64,000 nucleotides of DNA, taken from the NCBI RefSeq assembly GCF_022809315.2, contig NZ_JAKZJU020000001.1:2145001-2209000 (forward strand). Direction: 5' to 3'. This DNA comes from Mesosutterella faecium (GTDB taxonomy: Bacteria > Pseudomonadota > Gammaproteobacteria > Burkholderiales > Burkholderiaceae_F). A program made the position numbers and the translations under genes. This document shows positions 8,101-15,652 of this stretch, in pieces (the first letter of the stretch is position 1; each line of letters opens with the position of its first letter). Under the pieces are notes generated by a model. That model did not search any database, was not told the DNA's origin, and worked only from the letters and a program-made list of their open reading frames with translations.

Positions 8101-10038
8101 ACCACGGTCAAGGGCAACCAGGCCAACAACGTTGACGGCAAGCTCTCCGAGACCGTCAAGGGCGACGTGACCGAGGACTACCAGTCCAACCAGGCCACCA
8201 CGGTCGCCAAGAACCAGTCCACCACGGTCAACGGCAACCAGAGCAACACGGTCGCCGGAACGCTCACGGAGAAAGTGACCGGGGATGTGAACGAAACCTA
8301 CGACTCGAACCAGGCCACCACGGTCAAAGGCAACCAGAGCAACACGGTCGCCGGAACGCTCACGGAGAAAGTGACCGGGGATGTGAACGAAACCTACGAC
8401 TCGAACCAGACCACCACGGTCGCCAAGAACCAGACCACCACGGTCAAAGGCAACCAGGCCAACAACGTTGACGGCAAGCTCTCCGAGACCGTCAAGGGCG
8501 ATGTGACCGAGGACTACCAGTCCAACCAGACCACCACGGTCGCCAAGAACCAGACCACCACGGTCAAAGGCAACCAGGCCAACAACGTTGACGGCAAGCT
8601 CTCCGAGACCGTCAAGGGCGACGTGACCGAGGACTACCAGTCCAACCAGACCACCACGGTCGCCAAGAACCAGACCACCACGGTCAAGGGCAACCAGGCC
8701 AACAACGTTGACGGCAAGCTCTCCGAGACCGTCAAGGGCGATGTGACCGAGGACTACCGGTCCAACCAGACCACCACGGTCGCCAAGAACCAGACCACCA
8801 CGGTCAAGGGCAACCAGGCCAACAACGTTGACGGCAAGCTCTCCGAGACCGTCAAGGGCGACGTAACCGAGGACTACCAGTCCAACCAGGCCACCACGGT
8901 CGCCAAGAACCAGTCCACCACGGTCAACGGCAACCAGAGCAACACGGTCGCCGGAACGCTCACGGAGAAAGTGACCGGGGATGTGAACGAAACCTACGAC
9001 TCGAACCAGACCACCACGGTCGCCAAGAACCAGACCACCACGGTCAAGGGCAACCAGGCCAACAACGTTGACGGCAAGCTCTCCGAGACTGTCAAGGGCG
9101 ATGTGATCGAGGACTACCAGTCCAATCAGACCACCACGGTCGGAGGAAACCGGAGCAGCACGGTCGCAGGAACGCTTACGGAGACTGTAGCCGGCCTTGT
9201 GACGGAGAACTACAACGGCGGCCAGACGACCAATGTCACCGGCGACCGGACGATCACCATTACCGGCAATCAGAGCGCTACGATTGGCGGCAATCTTGAC
9301 AACCGTGTCACCGGCGCCATCACCAACAGCGCCCAGTCAATCGCCAATACGACGGTCGGCGATCTGACCAACACGGTCGGTGGAAACCTGACCAACAACG
9401 TCACCGGAGCTTACGGAGTCACTGCTGGATCCATCAGCAACATGTCCAGCACGACGATTGTCCAGCAGGCTGGACAGTCCATCACGCATACGGTCGGCTC
9501 GACCAGCATCGTGATGACCGACGGCAAGGTCGACGCAGGCGGAGCTCAGTTCACCAACCTCGCTCCGGGAACCCTCTCCAAGGATTCCACCGATGCCGTA
9601 GTCGGCAGCCAGCTGTGGGCGACGAACCGCCGCATTGACAATCTCAATGAAGACATTGACAAGTCCGGCGCCGCAGCCGCTGCTCTGGCCGCTCTGCACC
9701 CGCTTGATTTTGATCCGGAGCACCGGTTCTCGATTTCCGCGGGTCTCGGTCACTACAAGAGCAGGGAAGGCGTTTCGGTCGGCGCCTTCTGGTACCCGAC
9801 TGACACGGGCAATCTGCTGATTTCGGCAGGTTACGCCGCTTCGGGCTCGGACAGCCATATGGTGAATATGGGCGTTTCCTACCGCTTCGGCGGCAGCTAT
9901 AAGCGTCCGGCCGACAGCCAGGCCAAACTGGCAGAAGCCGAAGCGAAGAACCGCGCCCTCGAGGCCAAGCTTGCGGCTCTGCAGACGAAGTTCGACGCTC
10001 TGGCATCGAAGGTGGACTCGCTGACTGCCGCCAAGTAA
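5149..10038 (+). CDS. Trimeric autotransporter adhesin (YadA/Hia type) with long 40-residue repeat stalk
   Basis: A 1629-residue surface protein with AAAGGAG ahead of the ATG. It opens with an extended signal peptide region (MNKIYRVVWDTSRNMFVVAS), with likely cleavage after TAYA near residue 53. The passenger has head-like repeats (SDGNVSGVN, GSIGTV), then a stalk of Thr/Val/Asn-rich 40-residue repeats such as TTTVKGNQANNVDGKLSETV between about residues 700 and 1335. A neck segment with DAVVGSQLW precedes the YadA-type membrane anchor (FSISAGLGHYKSREGVSVGA to GVSYRFGG). Three chains would build one 12-strand barrel and adhere to host or matrix. Unusually, the barrel's SYRF end is followed by 47 more residues, mostly heptad-like (KLAEAEAKNRALEAKLAALQ). 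A factor-independent terminator follows. The ligand is unknown. Confidence 0.93.
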   Translation: MNKIYRVVWDTSRNMFVVASEFARAHKKGARKAATAVLLGGIAAAGVGETAYAATIADSPTGIVIKELDGGTLITVTETTGKTVIQDKTGDYTFTLNPQDGTISNSVPSSDGSTTTTTTKTLSKLIQSGEDAELNTVTATTLTETAQIGSTGKSLSDLVTDTATNKAAIEKKADATGGTLTDATITGASKIEGSTSMDTTGNIKTTGTLSAGSIDGNTQVGGASLTDIKTKALDAVQYDSTTSQLSYGGSTGTSKTVDNLKLNGTLNAGATTVSSLDAGAGAIKTTGALQAGSAAVTGALSAGETTLTSTLDVVGATNLKSSLTVAGATTLNDTQVKGDLTATGQIKGKTGYFGNETQHVSVADGNITATGKMTAATGSIGAVSFTSDGNVSGVNTLSANTISSTNGGKLGTVQITSDGNVSGVNKLTATSGSIGTVDVSSDGNVTGVNNMTVAGTTTTRDLTVTGTFNTDKVHVGHEDDNYTDIDKGKISNKSSSTTQSESASLDYSGLELKLNDSSDSSQLGLNATSSNVSLSVTDKDGNSASSDVTATSITNKVADKAGTNSVTEASTLQNGAAQKSTTVAGTSSSTSIVQTAENITLTASNGTVKTAAQTIENTSTGDTTNTVGGNQTTTVKGDVTEDYQSNQTTKVAGNQSNEVKGTLTEKVTGDVSETYGSNLTTSVAKDQTTTVGGAQVTNITKDQTTTVGGARTDTVTGKVTEDFKSDMETKVAGSQMTSVTKDQTTTVGGARTDTVTGKVTEDFKSDMETKVAGSQVTSVTKDQTTTVKGNQANNVDGKLSETVKGDVTEDYQSNQTTTVAKNQTTTVKGNQANNVDGKLSETVKGDVTEDYQSNQTTTVAKNQTTTVKGNQANNVDGKLSETVKGDVTEDYQSNQTTTVAKNQTTTVKGNQANNVDGKLSETVKGDVTEDYQSNQTTTVAKNQTTTVKGNQANNVDGKLSETVKGDVTEDYQSNQTTTVAKNQTTTVKGNQANNVDGKLSETVKGDVTEDYQSNQATTVAKNQSTTVNGNQSNTVAGTLTEKVTGDVNETYDSNQATTVKGNQSNTVAGTLTEKVTGDVNETYDSNQTTTVAKNQTTTVKGNQANNVDGKLSETVKGDVTEDYQSNQTTTVAKNQTTTVKGNQANNVDGKLSETVKGDVTEDYQSNQTTTVAKNQTTTVKGNQANNVDGKLSETVKGDVTEDYRSNQTTTVAKNQTTTVKGNQANNVDGKLSETVKGDVTEDYQSNQATTVAKNQSTTVNGNQSNTVAGTLTEKVTGDVNETYDSNQTTTVAKNQTTTVKGNQANNVDGKLSETVKGDVIEDYQSNQTTTVGGNRSSTVAGTLTETVAGLVTENYNGGQTTNVTGDRTITITGNQSATIGGNLDNRVTGAITNSAQSIANTTVGDLTNTVGGNLTNNVTGAYGVTAGSISNMSSTTIVQQAGQSITHTVGSTSIVMTDGKVDAGGAQFTNLAPGTLSKDSTDAVVGSQLWATNRRIDNLNEDIDKSGAAAAALAALHPLDFDPEHRFSISAGLGHYKSREGVSVGAFWYPTDTGNLLISAGYAASGSDSHMVNMGVSYRFGGSYKRPADSQAKLAEAEAKNRALEAKLAALQTKFDALASKVDSLTAAK
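7501..9156 (+). repeat. Tandem 120-bp repeats inside the adhesin stalk
   Basis: Eleven near-identical 120-bp units start at 7501, 7621, 7741, 7861, 7981, 8101, 8437, 8557, 8677, 8797 and 9037. Variant blocks occupy 8221-8436 and 8917-9036. Differences are mostly synonymous (GAC/GAT, AAA/AAG), with one Gln to Arg and one Thr to Ile change. Two related 120-bp units (GGARTDTVTGKV type) precede at 7261-7500. Unit length is a multiple of three, so gain or loss of units keeps the frame and would change stalk length by 40 residues. Confidence 0.95.
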
Positions 10039-10117
10039 CAAAAAGGCAAAACAGCCTGCCGGGCTGCTCCATCCGAATCGGAACTTTCGGATTCCGCAGC
10101 CCCGGCAGAGGTTCACA

Positions 10118-10155
10118 GGCCCTTCAGACATCTTTATCTGAAGGGCCATTCTTTA
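10118..10155 (+). terminator. Factor-independent terminator of the adhesin gene
   Basis: Perfect 11-bp stem GGCCCTTCAGA / TCTGAAGGGCC with an 8-base loop, followed by ATTCTTTATT, 80 bp after the adhesin stop codon. Confidence 0.8.
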
Positions 10156-10243
10156 TTCTGTCCGGCCCAGAGCCTCTTCTGGACTCTGCCCTGCGGGTTC
10201 ATCCTGCGCGGTCCGGGCATGGCCCGGTTCAGCCGCCGGCACT

Positions 10244-10280
10244 AAAAAAAACTCCTCGGGACCTCGCAGGGCCCCGAGGA
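10244..10280 (-). terminator. Terminator of the flavoprotein-cytochrome operon
   Basis: Read on the minus strand, the 9-bp stem CTCCTCGGG / CCCGAGGAG is followed by eight T residues. It lies 180 bp beyond the cytochrome stop codon and faces the adhesin terminator. Confidence 0.75.
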
Positions 10281-10459
10281 GCGCTCGGACAAAAAAACAG
10301 GAAAGGCCTTTTAAAATTAATTCTTTCCCCGGTTGAGCGACCCGCACCGTGTCCGACTGGCACGGTGCCGTCTCTGGTGCTCAGGCCAGCCCGGTCCGGG
10401 ATTGCGGCCCACACATCGAAAGACCGCAGCGCACAGGGGCCGCAGCCTTTCGACCCTCC

Positions 10460-10813
10460 TTATTTTGGCTGCATGTCGAACTTGTGGCAGTCATTGCACA
10501 TCAGGACAGGCTTCTGGTGCCCCTTGTGGCAAGCCGTGCACTTCACCTCTCCCAGGTGCGAGTCATGGGGGTTCATCTTCATGGCCGCGGTTTTCTGCGC
10601 CACTTTCTCATAGGAGCCGTGGCAGGCAAGGCATTTCTCCGTCTTCACCCTGGAGCCGGGAGCGGGCGTCTTCACGCCGTGGCAGCTTTCGCATGTTGCG
10701 CCGCGGGCCACATGGCGGTCGGCCAGATACGGGCCGCCCGCGGCCATGGCCTGCGCGGCAAGGGCGAGCCCCGCGGCAGCCAGCAGGGCAGCAGTGAGTT
10801 TCCTAAGCATCAT
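10460..10813 (-). CDS. Periplasmic small tetraheme cytochrome c
   Basis: A 117-residue protein with a Sec signal peptide (cleavage likely after AQAMA) and four haem c attachment motifs: CESCH, CLACH, CTACH and CNDCH. Extra His residues could serve as distal ligands. Size and motif count match the stand-alone tetraheme cytochromes, and the cytochrome domain of flavocytochrome c fumarate reductases. It begins 37 bp after the stop of a Tat-exported flavoprotein on the same strand, so it is the likely electron donor to that flavoprotein, fed from the quinone pool by a NapC/CymA-like protein not seen here. Two adjacent ATG codons are possible starts; both follow AAAAGGAGAAC. Confidence 0.9.
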   Translation of the reverse strand: MMLRKLTAALLAAAGLALAAQAMAAGGPYLADRHVARGATCESCHGVKTPAPGSRVKTEKCLACHGSYEKVAQKTAAMKMNPHDSHLGEVKCTACHKGHQKPVLMCNDCHKFDMQPK

Positions 10814-10850
10814 GTTCTCCTTTTCTTATATGTTCCTGCGCCGCTGCGGC

Positions 10851-12341
10851 TCAGATCTTCGCGGCCTTCGCCCGGGCGGCCATCTGCTCGGCCGCGATAT
10901 GGCCGAAGACGGTCGCGCCCCCGAGCTGGGAGCCGCCGATGTAGTCGCGGAAGAAAAGGCCTCCGGCGGCGTTACCCGCCGCGTAGAGCCCGGGAATCGT
11001 GTTGCCGTCCAGATCCTGGACCTCGGCCTTCGTGTTGATGAGCGGGCCGCCGAAGGTAGCCGTCATGCCGCCTTCAAACGGAATCGCGTAGAACGGGGCC
11101 TTTTCGATCTTCGCGGGCTTCCTGTACGTGTTGGGGGGATTGAGCTTTTCAAGCGAATGGGCCTCAACCGCCCGGTTGAAGGCATCGACGGATGCTCGCG
11201 TCGCCTCGGGCGGCAGCCCCACCTTTTTGCAGAGCTCCTCGATCGAGTCGGCCTTGCCGTAGGGGTTATGCAGGCGCTCGAACTTCGGGATCGTGGTGCC
11301 CAGCACGGGGCAGTCCGCGTCCACGATGGCGAACGCTTTGTTCTCAATAGTCTTCTCGGCGCAGGTCTTCGCCTTGATCACATAGGTGTTCTGCTCGTTC
11401 ATGAAGCGCTGCCCGCGCAGATCCACGATGATGCCCCGCATCGAGTTGAGGACGTCGGCGGGATTCACATGCGTCTCGGCCACGATGGGGCCGGCGTGGA
11501 ACTGGTCCATGTTGACAAGCTTCGCGCGCAACGGCTTCGTGAGCGAGATGTTCTCGCCCGTGGTGCTGCGCGAGCCTCGGATCGCAAGCCTCGAGGCCCA
11601 GCCCCCGATGTACATGTCGGTCATCTCGGGGTTGGCGGAAAAGCCCCCCGTCGCGATCAGCACGCCGCCCTTCGCGCGGAAGATTCTGCGGCCGCCCTCG
11701 GCCTTCGCCACCACGCCGGTCACGGCGCCTGTCCGGTCGGTGAGCAGCCTCACCGCGGGATGCTCGAAGAAAAATTCAATGTTTTTTCTCTGCCTCGCGG
11801 CCTTGAGCAGCGTCTTCACCAGCGTGCCGCCCCCGGTTCCGCCGCCTTTGGTCACGCGGTGACCGCGCCCGAGCCGCGGCCAGGGGCTCATCCGGATCTT
11901 CTCGAACTTCACGCCGATTTTATCGGCGAGCCAGTCGACGTCCGGCCCGATGCGGTCGGCGTAGGTCTCGGTGAGCCTGCGGTCGGCGCGGCCGGCCGAA
12001 ACCTTCATCATGTCGGCGATGAACGCCTCCCTCGAGTCCTTGATGCCCTGTGCCTTCTGCTGCTTCGTATTCCAGGCGTTGAGCGTCCCCAGCGCGTAGA
12101 TCGCGTTCCCGTCGGGCCGCTCCCGCTTTTCGAGCACGGCCACCCTCGCCCCGAGGTCTGCGGCCCAGATCGCAGCAACCAGCCCCGCGCAGCCGGCGCC
12201 AATGATCACCGCGTCAAACTCCCGCCCCTCGGCCCGCGCCGCGCGGCGGGCCCCCGGAGCAGCCAGGGCCGGAAAGCTACCGGCCGCCGCCAGCGCCACC
12301 GCGCCGCCGATGAGCGAGCGCCTTGTGAGATCGAGCTTCAT
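10851..12341 (-). CDS. Tat-exported flavocytochrome-c-type flavoprotein subunit (enoate reductase-like)
   Basis: A 496-residue FAD protein of the fumarate reductase superfamily. The start at 12341 is chosen because GGAGGAGAGAAG lies directly upstream and the Tat motif TRRSLIGG follows at once; a farther start would bury the signal. The FAD motif is IIGAGCAGLVAA. ATGGFSAN and the C-terminal GLYAAGNAAGGLF segment are also typical. The cytochrome c domain found fused in Shewanella-type flavocytochromes is absent and is instead encoded by the next gene. The pair probably forms a periplasmic reductase for fumarate or another unsaturated acid used as electron acceptor. The substrate cannot be named. 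It is only a distant paralogue of the flavoprotein at 1643-3166. Confidence 0.87.
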   Translation of the reverse strand: MKLDLTRRSLIGGAVALAAAGSFPALAAPGARRAARAEGREFDAVIIGAGCAGLVAAIWAADLGARVAVLEKRERPDGNAIYALGTLNAWNTKQQKAQGIKDSREAFIADMMKVSAGRADRRLTETYADRIGPDVDWLADKIGVKFEKIRMSPWPRLGRGHRVTKGGGTGGGTLVKTLLKAARQRKNIEFFFEHPAVRLLTDRTGAVTGVVAKAEGGRRIFRAKGGVLIATGGFSANPEMTDMYIGGWASRLAIRGSRSTTGENISLTKPLRAKLVNMDQFHAGPIVAETHVNPADVLNSMRGIIVDLRGQRFMNEQNTYVIKAKTCAEKTIENKAFAIVDADCPVLGTTIPKFERLHNPYGKADSIEELCKKVGLPPEATRASVDAFNRAVEAHSLEKLNPPNTYRKPAKIEKAPFYAIPFEGGMTATFGGPLINTKAEVQDLDGNTIPGLYAAGNAAGGLFFRDYIGGSQLGGATVFGHIAAEQMAARAKAAKI

Positions 12342-12505
12342 CTTCTCTCCTCCTTCTTTTTTTCTGCTAAGGGCGCACGGCGCGGCCTTCCTGCAGCGTC
12401 TCTGCACCGCACCGGGCGTAAATCTGCTGTTCTAAAGGAAAATTGTACTGCTGGGCTCGCGGAAAAAGCCACGCCCCTCCCACAGCCTCAGGTACCTGAC
12501 AGGGC

Positions 12506-13981
12506 CTACGCATGAACAGCCGCCTGGTAAACCCTCGCTAAAGCGGCGAGAGCCGTTTGAGCAGAGCGCAGTTTGTTCATCCAACGCTTTTTGCTTGTGG
12601 GCTCAGCGGCTGATTCTTTGCTCTCTTCATTCTGAAGCTTGTTCAGCACCCCGACGGCAAATTTGTTGAGCAGGACGCGGTTGTAAAGGTAGTTCGCATT
12701 TTTGCACTGCGTTCGGTCCTGCTGGAAATCCACGTCGAGGACGTAATGTAGCTCGTTCTCCACACCCCGGTGCCTCCTGACCGCCCGTGCGGCCTGCTCG
12801 GCAATCAGCCGGCTGTCCCAGCGCAGCGTGGTGATGAAGTAGCGCTCCTGGCTGGATTCTCTGCCGGTCTTTTTGTCTGTTGACTCGGTCACTGCTGCGA
12901 CGATGCAGCCTTCCTCCAGTCCAATCCAGTGCCCGCACTGCGCCGGCCCGAGCACGGATCCCGGCAGGACGCGAACGCTCCTGCGCTCCAGTCTGCCGTG
13001 CTCCAGCGCGGCGCCTCCCGTCCAGGACCTGGCCCGGGTTTCAGTGACGTCCAGAAACGCCATCCGGATGTCATGCCAGAGGGTTTTCTGATTTTCCCTG
13101 ACCGCCAGGCAGTAATCGGCCCCGGCTTCCACCAGGGATTTGGCAAAACTCCTCTGCGTATTCATGGCATCCGCGGTCACAACGCACCCGCTCAGGTCCA
13201 GTCCTTCGACCATGGAGGCCGCATGGGTGATTTCATTTTCCTTCTCGCCCACGACCTTCTGGCACAGCGCCACTCCGTTTTCCGTGTCATGGAAGGCCAG
13301 CGCAAAGCGGCCCGAGGCGGCTTTTTCCGTACGACTTGCCCGAACGGCCTGGCCGTCAACGGCCGCAACGCGCGAGAGATATTGGTCCAGCAGCGGGGTG
13401 ACCAGGCGTTTGTAAAACGAGGCAAATTCGGCCGGGTCAATCAGCATCAGCAGACGCCTGACCGTGTCATGCGGGATGTTTTCCCTGGGAAAATCATCGA
13501 AGAGCGCTTCCAAGGCCGGGCGGCTCGATGCCCAGAAATCGGCGATCTGCACGCAGCTGGTCTGTCCCGAAAGACTGGCAAGAAGCGAAACGAGATAAAC
13601 GTAGTCCAGCGGATATACGACCTTGGACTGTTGACGACTGTCCTTGACTTTTGACGCGGAATCAAGCGCTGCCTTTACGCCGTCGGGCACTGGTTTCGTT
13701 TCCGCGGCCGTCTGCTTTCCCGTTCGAGCAGACGATTTCTCTGCGGCTCTGGCGGCTGTCTCCTTCAGTTCCTTGACCTGCTGCTTGAGCAGGTAGCTCT
13801 TGGAGAACTGAAACTTTCCGTCAACCACGACGCCGACCTGCGTGCGGATCTCCTTCCCGCGCTTCTTCGACGAATCGTAGACATACTTCGATTTGAAAAC
13901 GTAGTAGCGCTTGTTGGTGGCGTTCCAGTTCACTCGGCAGCCTTCGGGAATCAGCTTCAGGATCTTCTGGTCGACGGGCAT
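12506..13981 (-). CDS. ISAs1-family-like transposase with extended N-terminus
   Basis: A 491-residue DDE transposase. The segments PLDYVYLVSLLASLSGQTSC, DGQAVRAS, VVTADAMNTQ and HRGVENELHYVLDVDFQQD are characteristic of ISAs1 (H-repeat) transposases, including the catalytic Asp after VVTA and a late Glu in RGVENELH. Typical family members are about 370-400 residues. Here about 140 residues precede the family core, with a motif KRYYVFKSKYVYDSSKKRG resembling the start of some IS1634/IS4-group transposases. AGGAGGCCCCA directly precedes the ATG. The reading frame is intact. I could not find matching terminal inverted repeats or a target duplication, so the element's ends and mobility are unresolved. 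Confidence 0.85.
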   Translation of the reverse strand: MPVDQKILKLIPEGCRVNWNATNKRYYVFKSKYVYDSSKKRGKEIRTQVGVVVDGKFQFSKSYLLKQQVKELKETAARAAEKSSARTGKQTAAETKPVPDGVKAALDSASKVKDSRQQSKVVYPLDYVYLVSLLASLSGQTSCVQIADFWASSRPALEALFDDFPRENIPHDTVRRLLMLIDPAEFASFYKRLVTPLLDQYLSRVAAVDGQAVRASRTEKAASGRFALAFHDTENGVALCQKVVGEKENEITHAASMVEGLDLSGCVVTADAMNTQRSFAKSLVEAGADYCLAVRENQKTLWHDIRMAFLDVTETRARSWTGGAALEHGRLERRSVRVLPGSVLGPAQCGHWIGLEEGCIVAAVTESTDKKTGRESSQERYFITTLRWDSRLIAEQAARAVRRHRGVENELHYVLDVDFQQDRTQCKNANYLYNRVLLNKFAVGVLNKLQNEESKESAAEPTSKKRWMNKLRSAQTALAALARVYQAAVHA

Positions 13982-14392
13982 TGGGGCCTCCTATGATCTT
14001 GATCTATTATAATATATATTATATGTATATTTATAAAAGTCACGGCCTATCCCTTGAGTTTTCAAAATTTTCATTTTTTAGAGCTTGTCTTTCATGCGTT
14101 CGCCCTGGGCACCTGACCGCCGCCTTTTCTCCCGCGCCAGGAAGCTTGTTTCAGGCAAAAAAGAAAGGGGCCGCCCGGCCTTCAAGGCAGCCCGAAGCCG
14201 CGGAAAGCGCCGGAATCTAAAGCCACGTCCGCTCCAGGGGCGAAGAAGGCCCCGCTGTTTCGCAAAGTTCATAAAAAGATCAATTAAGGCAGTTTCCCGG
14301 TGACGCTCCGTGGGAACATTTCTCCTGTTCATTTCCGCCCGGCCCGCGCGCTAAAGCGCAGAAGGTAGGCCGGGCGCGGCAAGGAGACAGCA
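13982..14392. other. Intergenic region behind the transposase start
   Basis: About 410 bp. The first 90 bases are very AT-rich and include a perfect 16-bp palindrome TATAATATATATTATA at 14008-14023, suitable as promoter DNA for the transposase or as part of the IS end. The rest is GC-rich with no supportable gene. AAGGAGACAGCA precedes the next ATG. Confidence 0.5.
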
Positions 14393-15502
14393 ATGGACAA
14401 GAAGCGTTTCATCCGAGGGGCCCTTGGCGCCCTTTCCTCCGGCGTCATCGCGCTGGGCGACGGAACGGCCGCCGCTGCGGACACCCCCGGGCCCTCGCGG
14501 GCGCCGGCGGAAACCATCCAGGCCTCGAGCCTCTCCCAGGCCTGGGACAAAGTCTTTCCCGAGGACGCCCGGGTCGCCCACCGCAAGGTGGTCTTTCACA
14601 ACCGCTACGGCATCACGCTCGTGGGCGACCTCTACGAGCCCAGAGCCCGCTCCGCCGGGCAGAAGCTGCCGGCGATTGCGCTTGCAGGCCCCTTCGGCGC
14701 GGTGAAGGAGCAGGTCTCGGGCCGCTACGCGCAGGAGCTCGCCGCCCGCGGGTTCCTCACGCTCGCCTTCGATCCGTCGTTCACGGGCGAGAGCGCCGGG
14801 CAGCCGCGCAACACCACCTCCCCCGACATCAACACGGAGGACTTTTCCGCCGCGGTGGATTACCTGCTCAACAATCCTGAAACGGACAGAGGGCGCGTGG
14901 GCATCCTCGGCATCTGCGGCTGGGGCGGCTTTGCCCTCAACGCCGCGGCGCAGGATCCCCGGATCCGCGCCACGGTGACCTCCACCATGTACGACATGAG
15001 CCGCAACATCGCCAACGGCTACTTCGACAACGGCAAGCCCAAGGAGGAGCTGCGGGCCTCCCGGATCGCCGCGAGAAAGAGAATCAGCGCCCAGCGCACG
15101 GCCGACTACAGGACGGGCCTCTACGCCATGGCGGGCGGCGTCCCGGAGAAGCTTCCCGCCGGCGCGCCGCAGTTCGTGCGCGACTACCACGACTTCTACA
15201 AGACAAAGCGCGGCTACCACCCGAGGTCCTTCGGCTCCACGACCGGCTCGACCCTGAGCTCGCTGCTCGCCTTCATGAACACCCCGATCAACGTCTACGC
15301 CGGCGAGATCGAGACCCCGGTGCTCCTGATCCACGGCGAGAAGGCGCACTCGCGCTACTACAGCGAGGATGTCTACAGGCGCCTCACGGGGCAGAACAAG
15401 GAGCTGCTCATCGTCCCGGGGGCGGTGCACACCGACCTCTACGACCGCATGGACGTGATCCCGTTTGACCGGATCGAGGCGTTCTTCAGGAAGAACCTCT
15501 GA
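14393..15502 (+). CDS. Exported alpha/beta hydrolase, dienelactone-hydrolase / YcjY-like
   Basis: A 369-residue protein starting with MDKKRFIRGALGALSSGVIA, a likely export signal ending near GTAAAA. The hydrolase core runs from about residue 70 (KVVFHNRYGITLVGDLYEP) to the end. The nucleophile elbow reads GICGWGG, so the nucleophile is Cys, as in dienelactone hydrolases, not Ser. Later segments TPVLLIHGEKAHSR and GAVHTDLYD supply the region of the acid and the catalytic His. Similar proteins include E. coli YcjY. The start has AAGGAGACAGCA upstream. It stands alone between a transposase and cardiolipin synthase. Substrate unknown. Confidence 0.78.
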   Translation: MDKKRFIRGALGALSSGVIALGDGTAAAADTPGPSRAPAETIQASSLSQAWDKVFPEDARVAHRKVVFHNRYGITLVGDLYEPRARSAGQKLPAIALAGPFGAVKEQVSGRYAQELAARGFLTLAFDPSFTGESAGQPRNTTSPDINTEDFSAAVDYLLNNPETDRGRVGILGICGWGGFALNAAAQDPRIRATVTSTMYDMSRNIANGYFDNGKPKEELRASRIAARKRISAQRTADYRTGLYAMAGGVPEKLPAGAPQFVRDYHDFYKTKRGYHPRSFGSTTGSTLSSLLAFMNTPINVYAGEIETPVLLIHGEKAHSRYYSEDVYRRLTGQNKELLIVPGAVHTDLYDRMDVIPFDRIEAFFRKNL

Positions 15503-15652
15503 AAGCCCGCCCTCTCTTTCTTTAATCCCGCCCAGCCCCCTGCAGGGGCCGGACGCTCCTCTCCCTCCCGCCCTGCAAGGCTCCGCCTGAAAGAGGAGCC
15601 TTTCATCCCAAAGCCTCTTAGAATCAGCCCTTGAAGAGGGGAGGAGCCGGCA

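Noticed and set aside
12407-12505. Terminal inverted repeats of the ISAs1-type element
   Set aside because: Comparison of the DNA just outside both ends of the transposase gene gave no matching ends and no target duplication.
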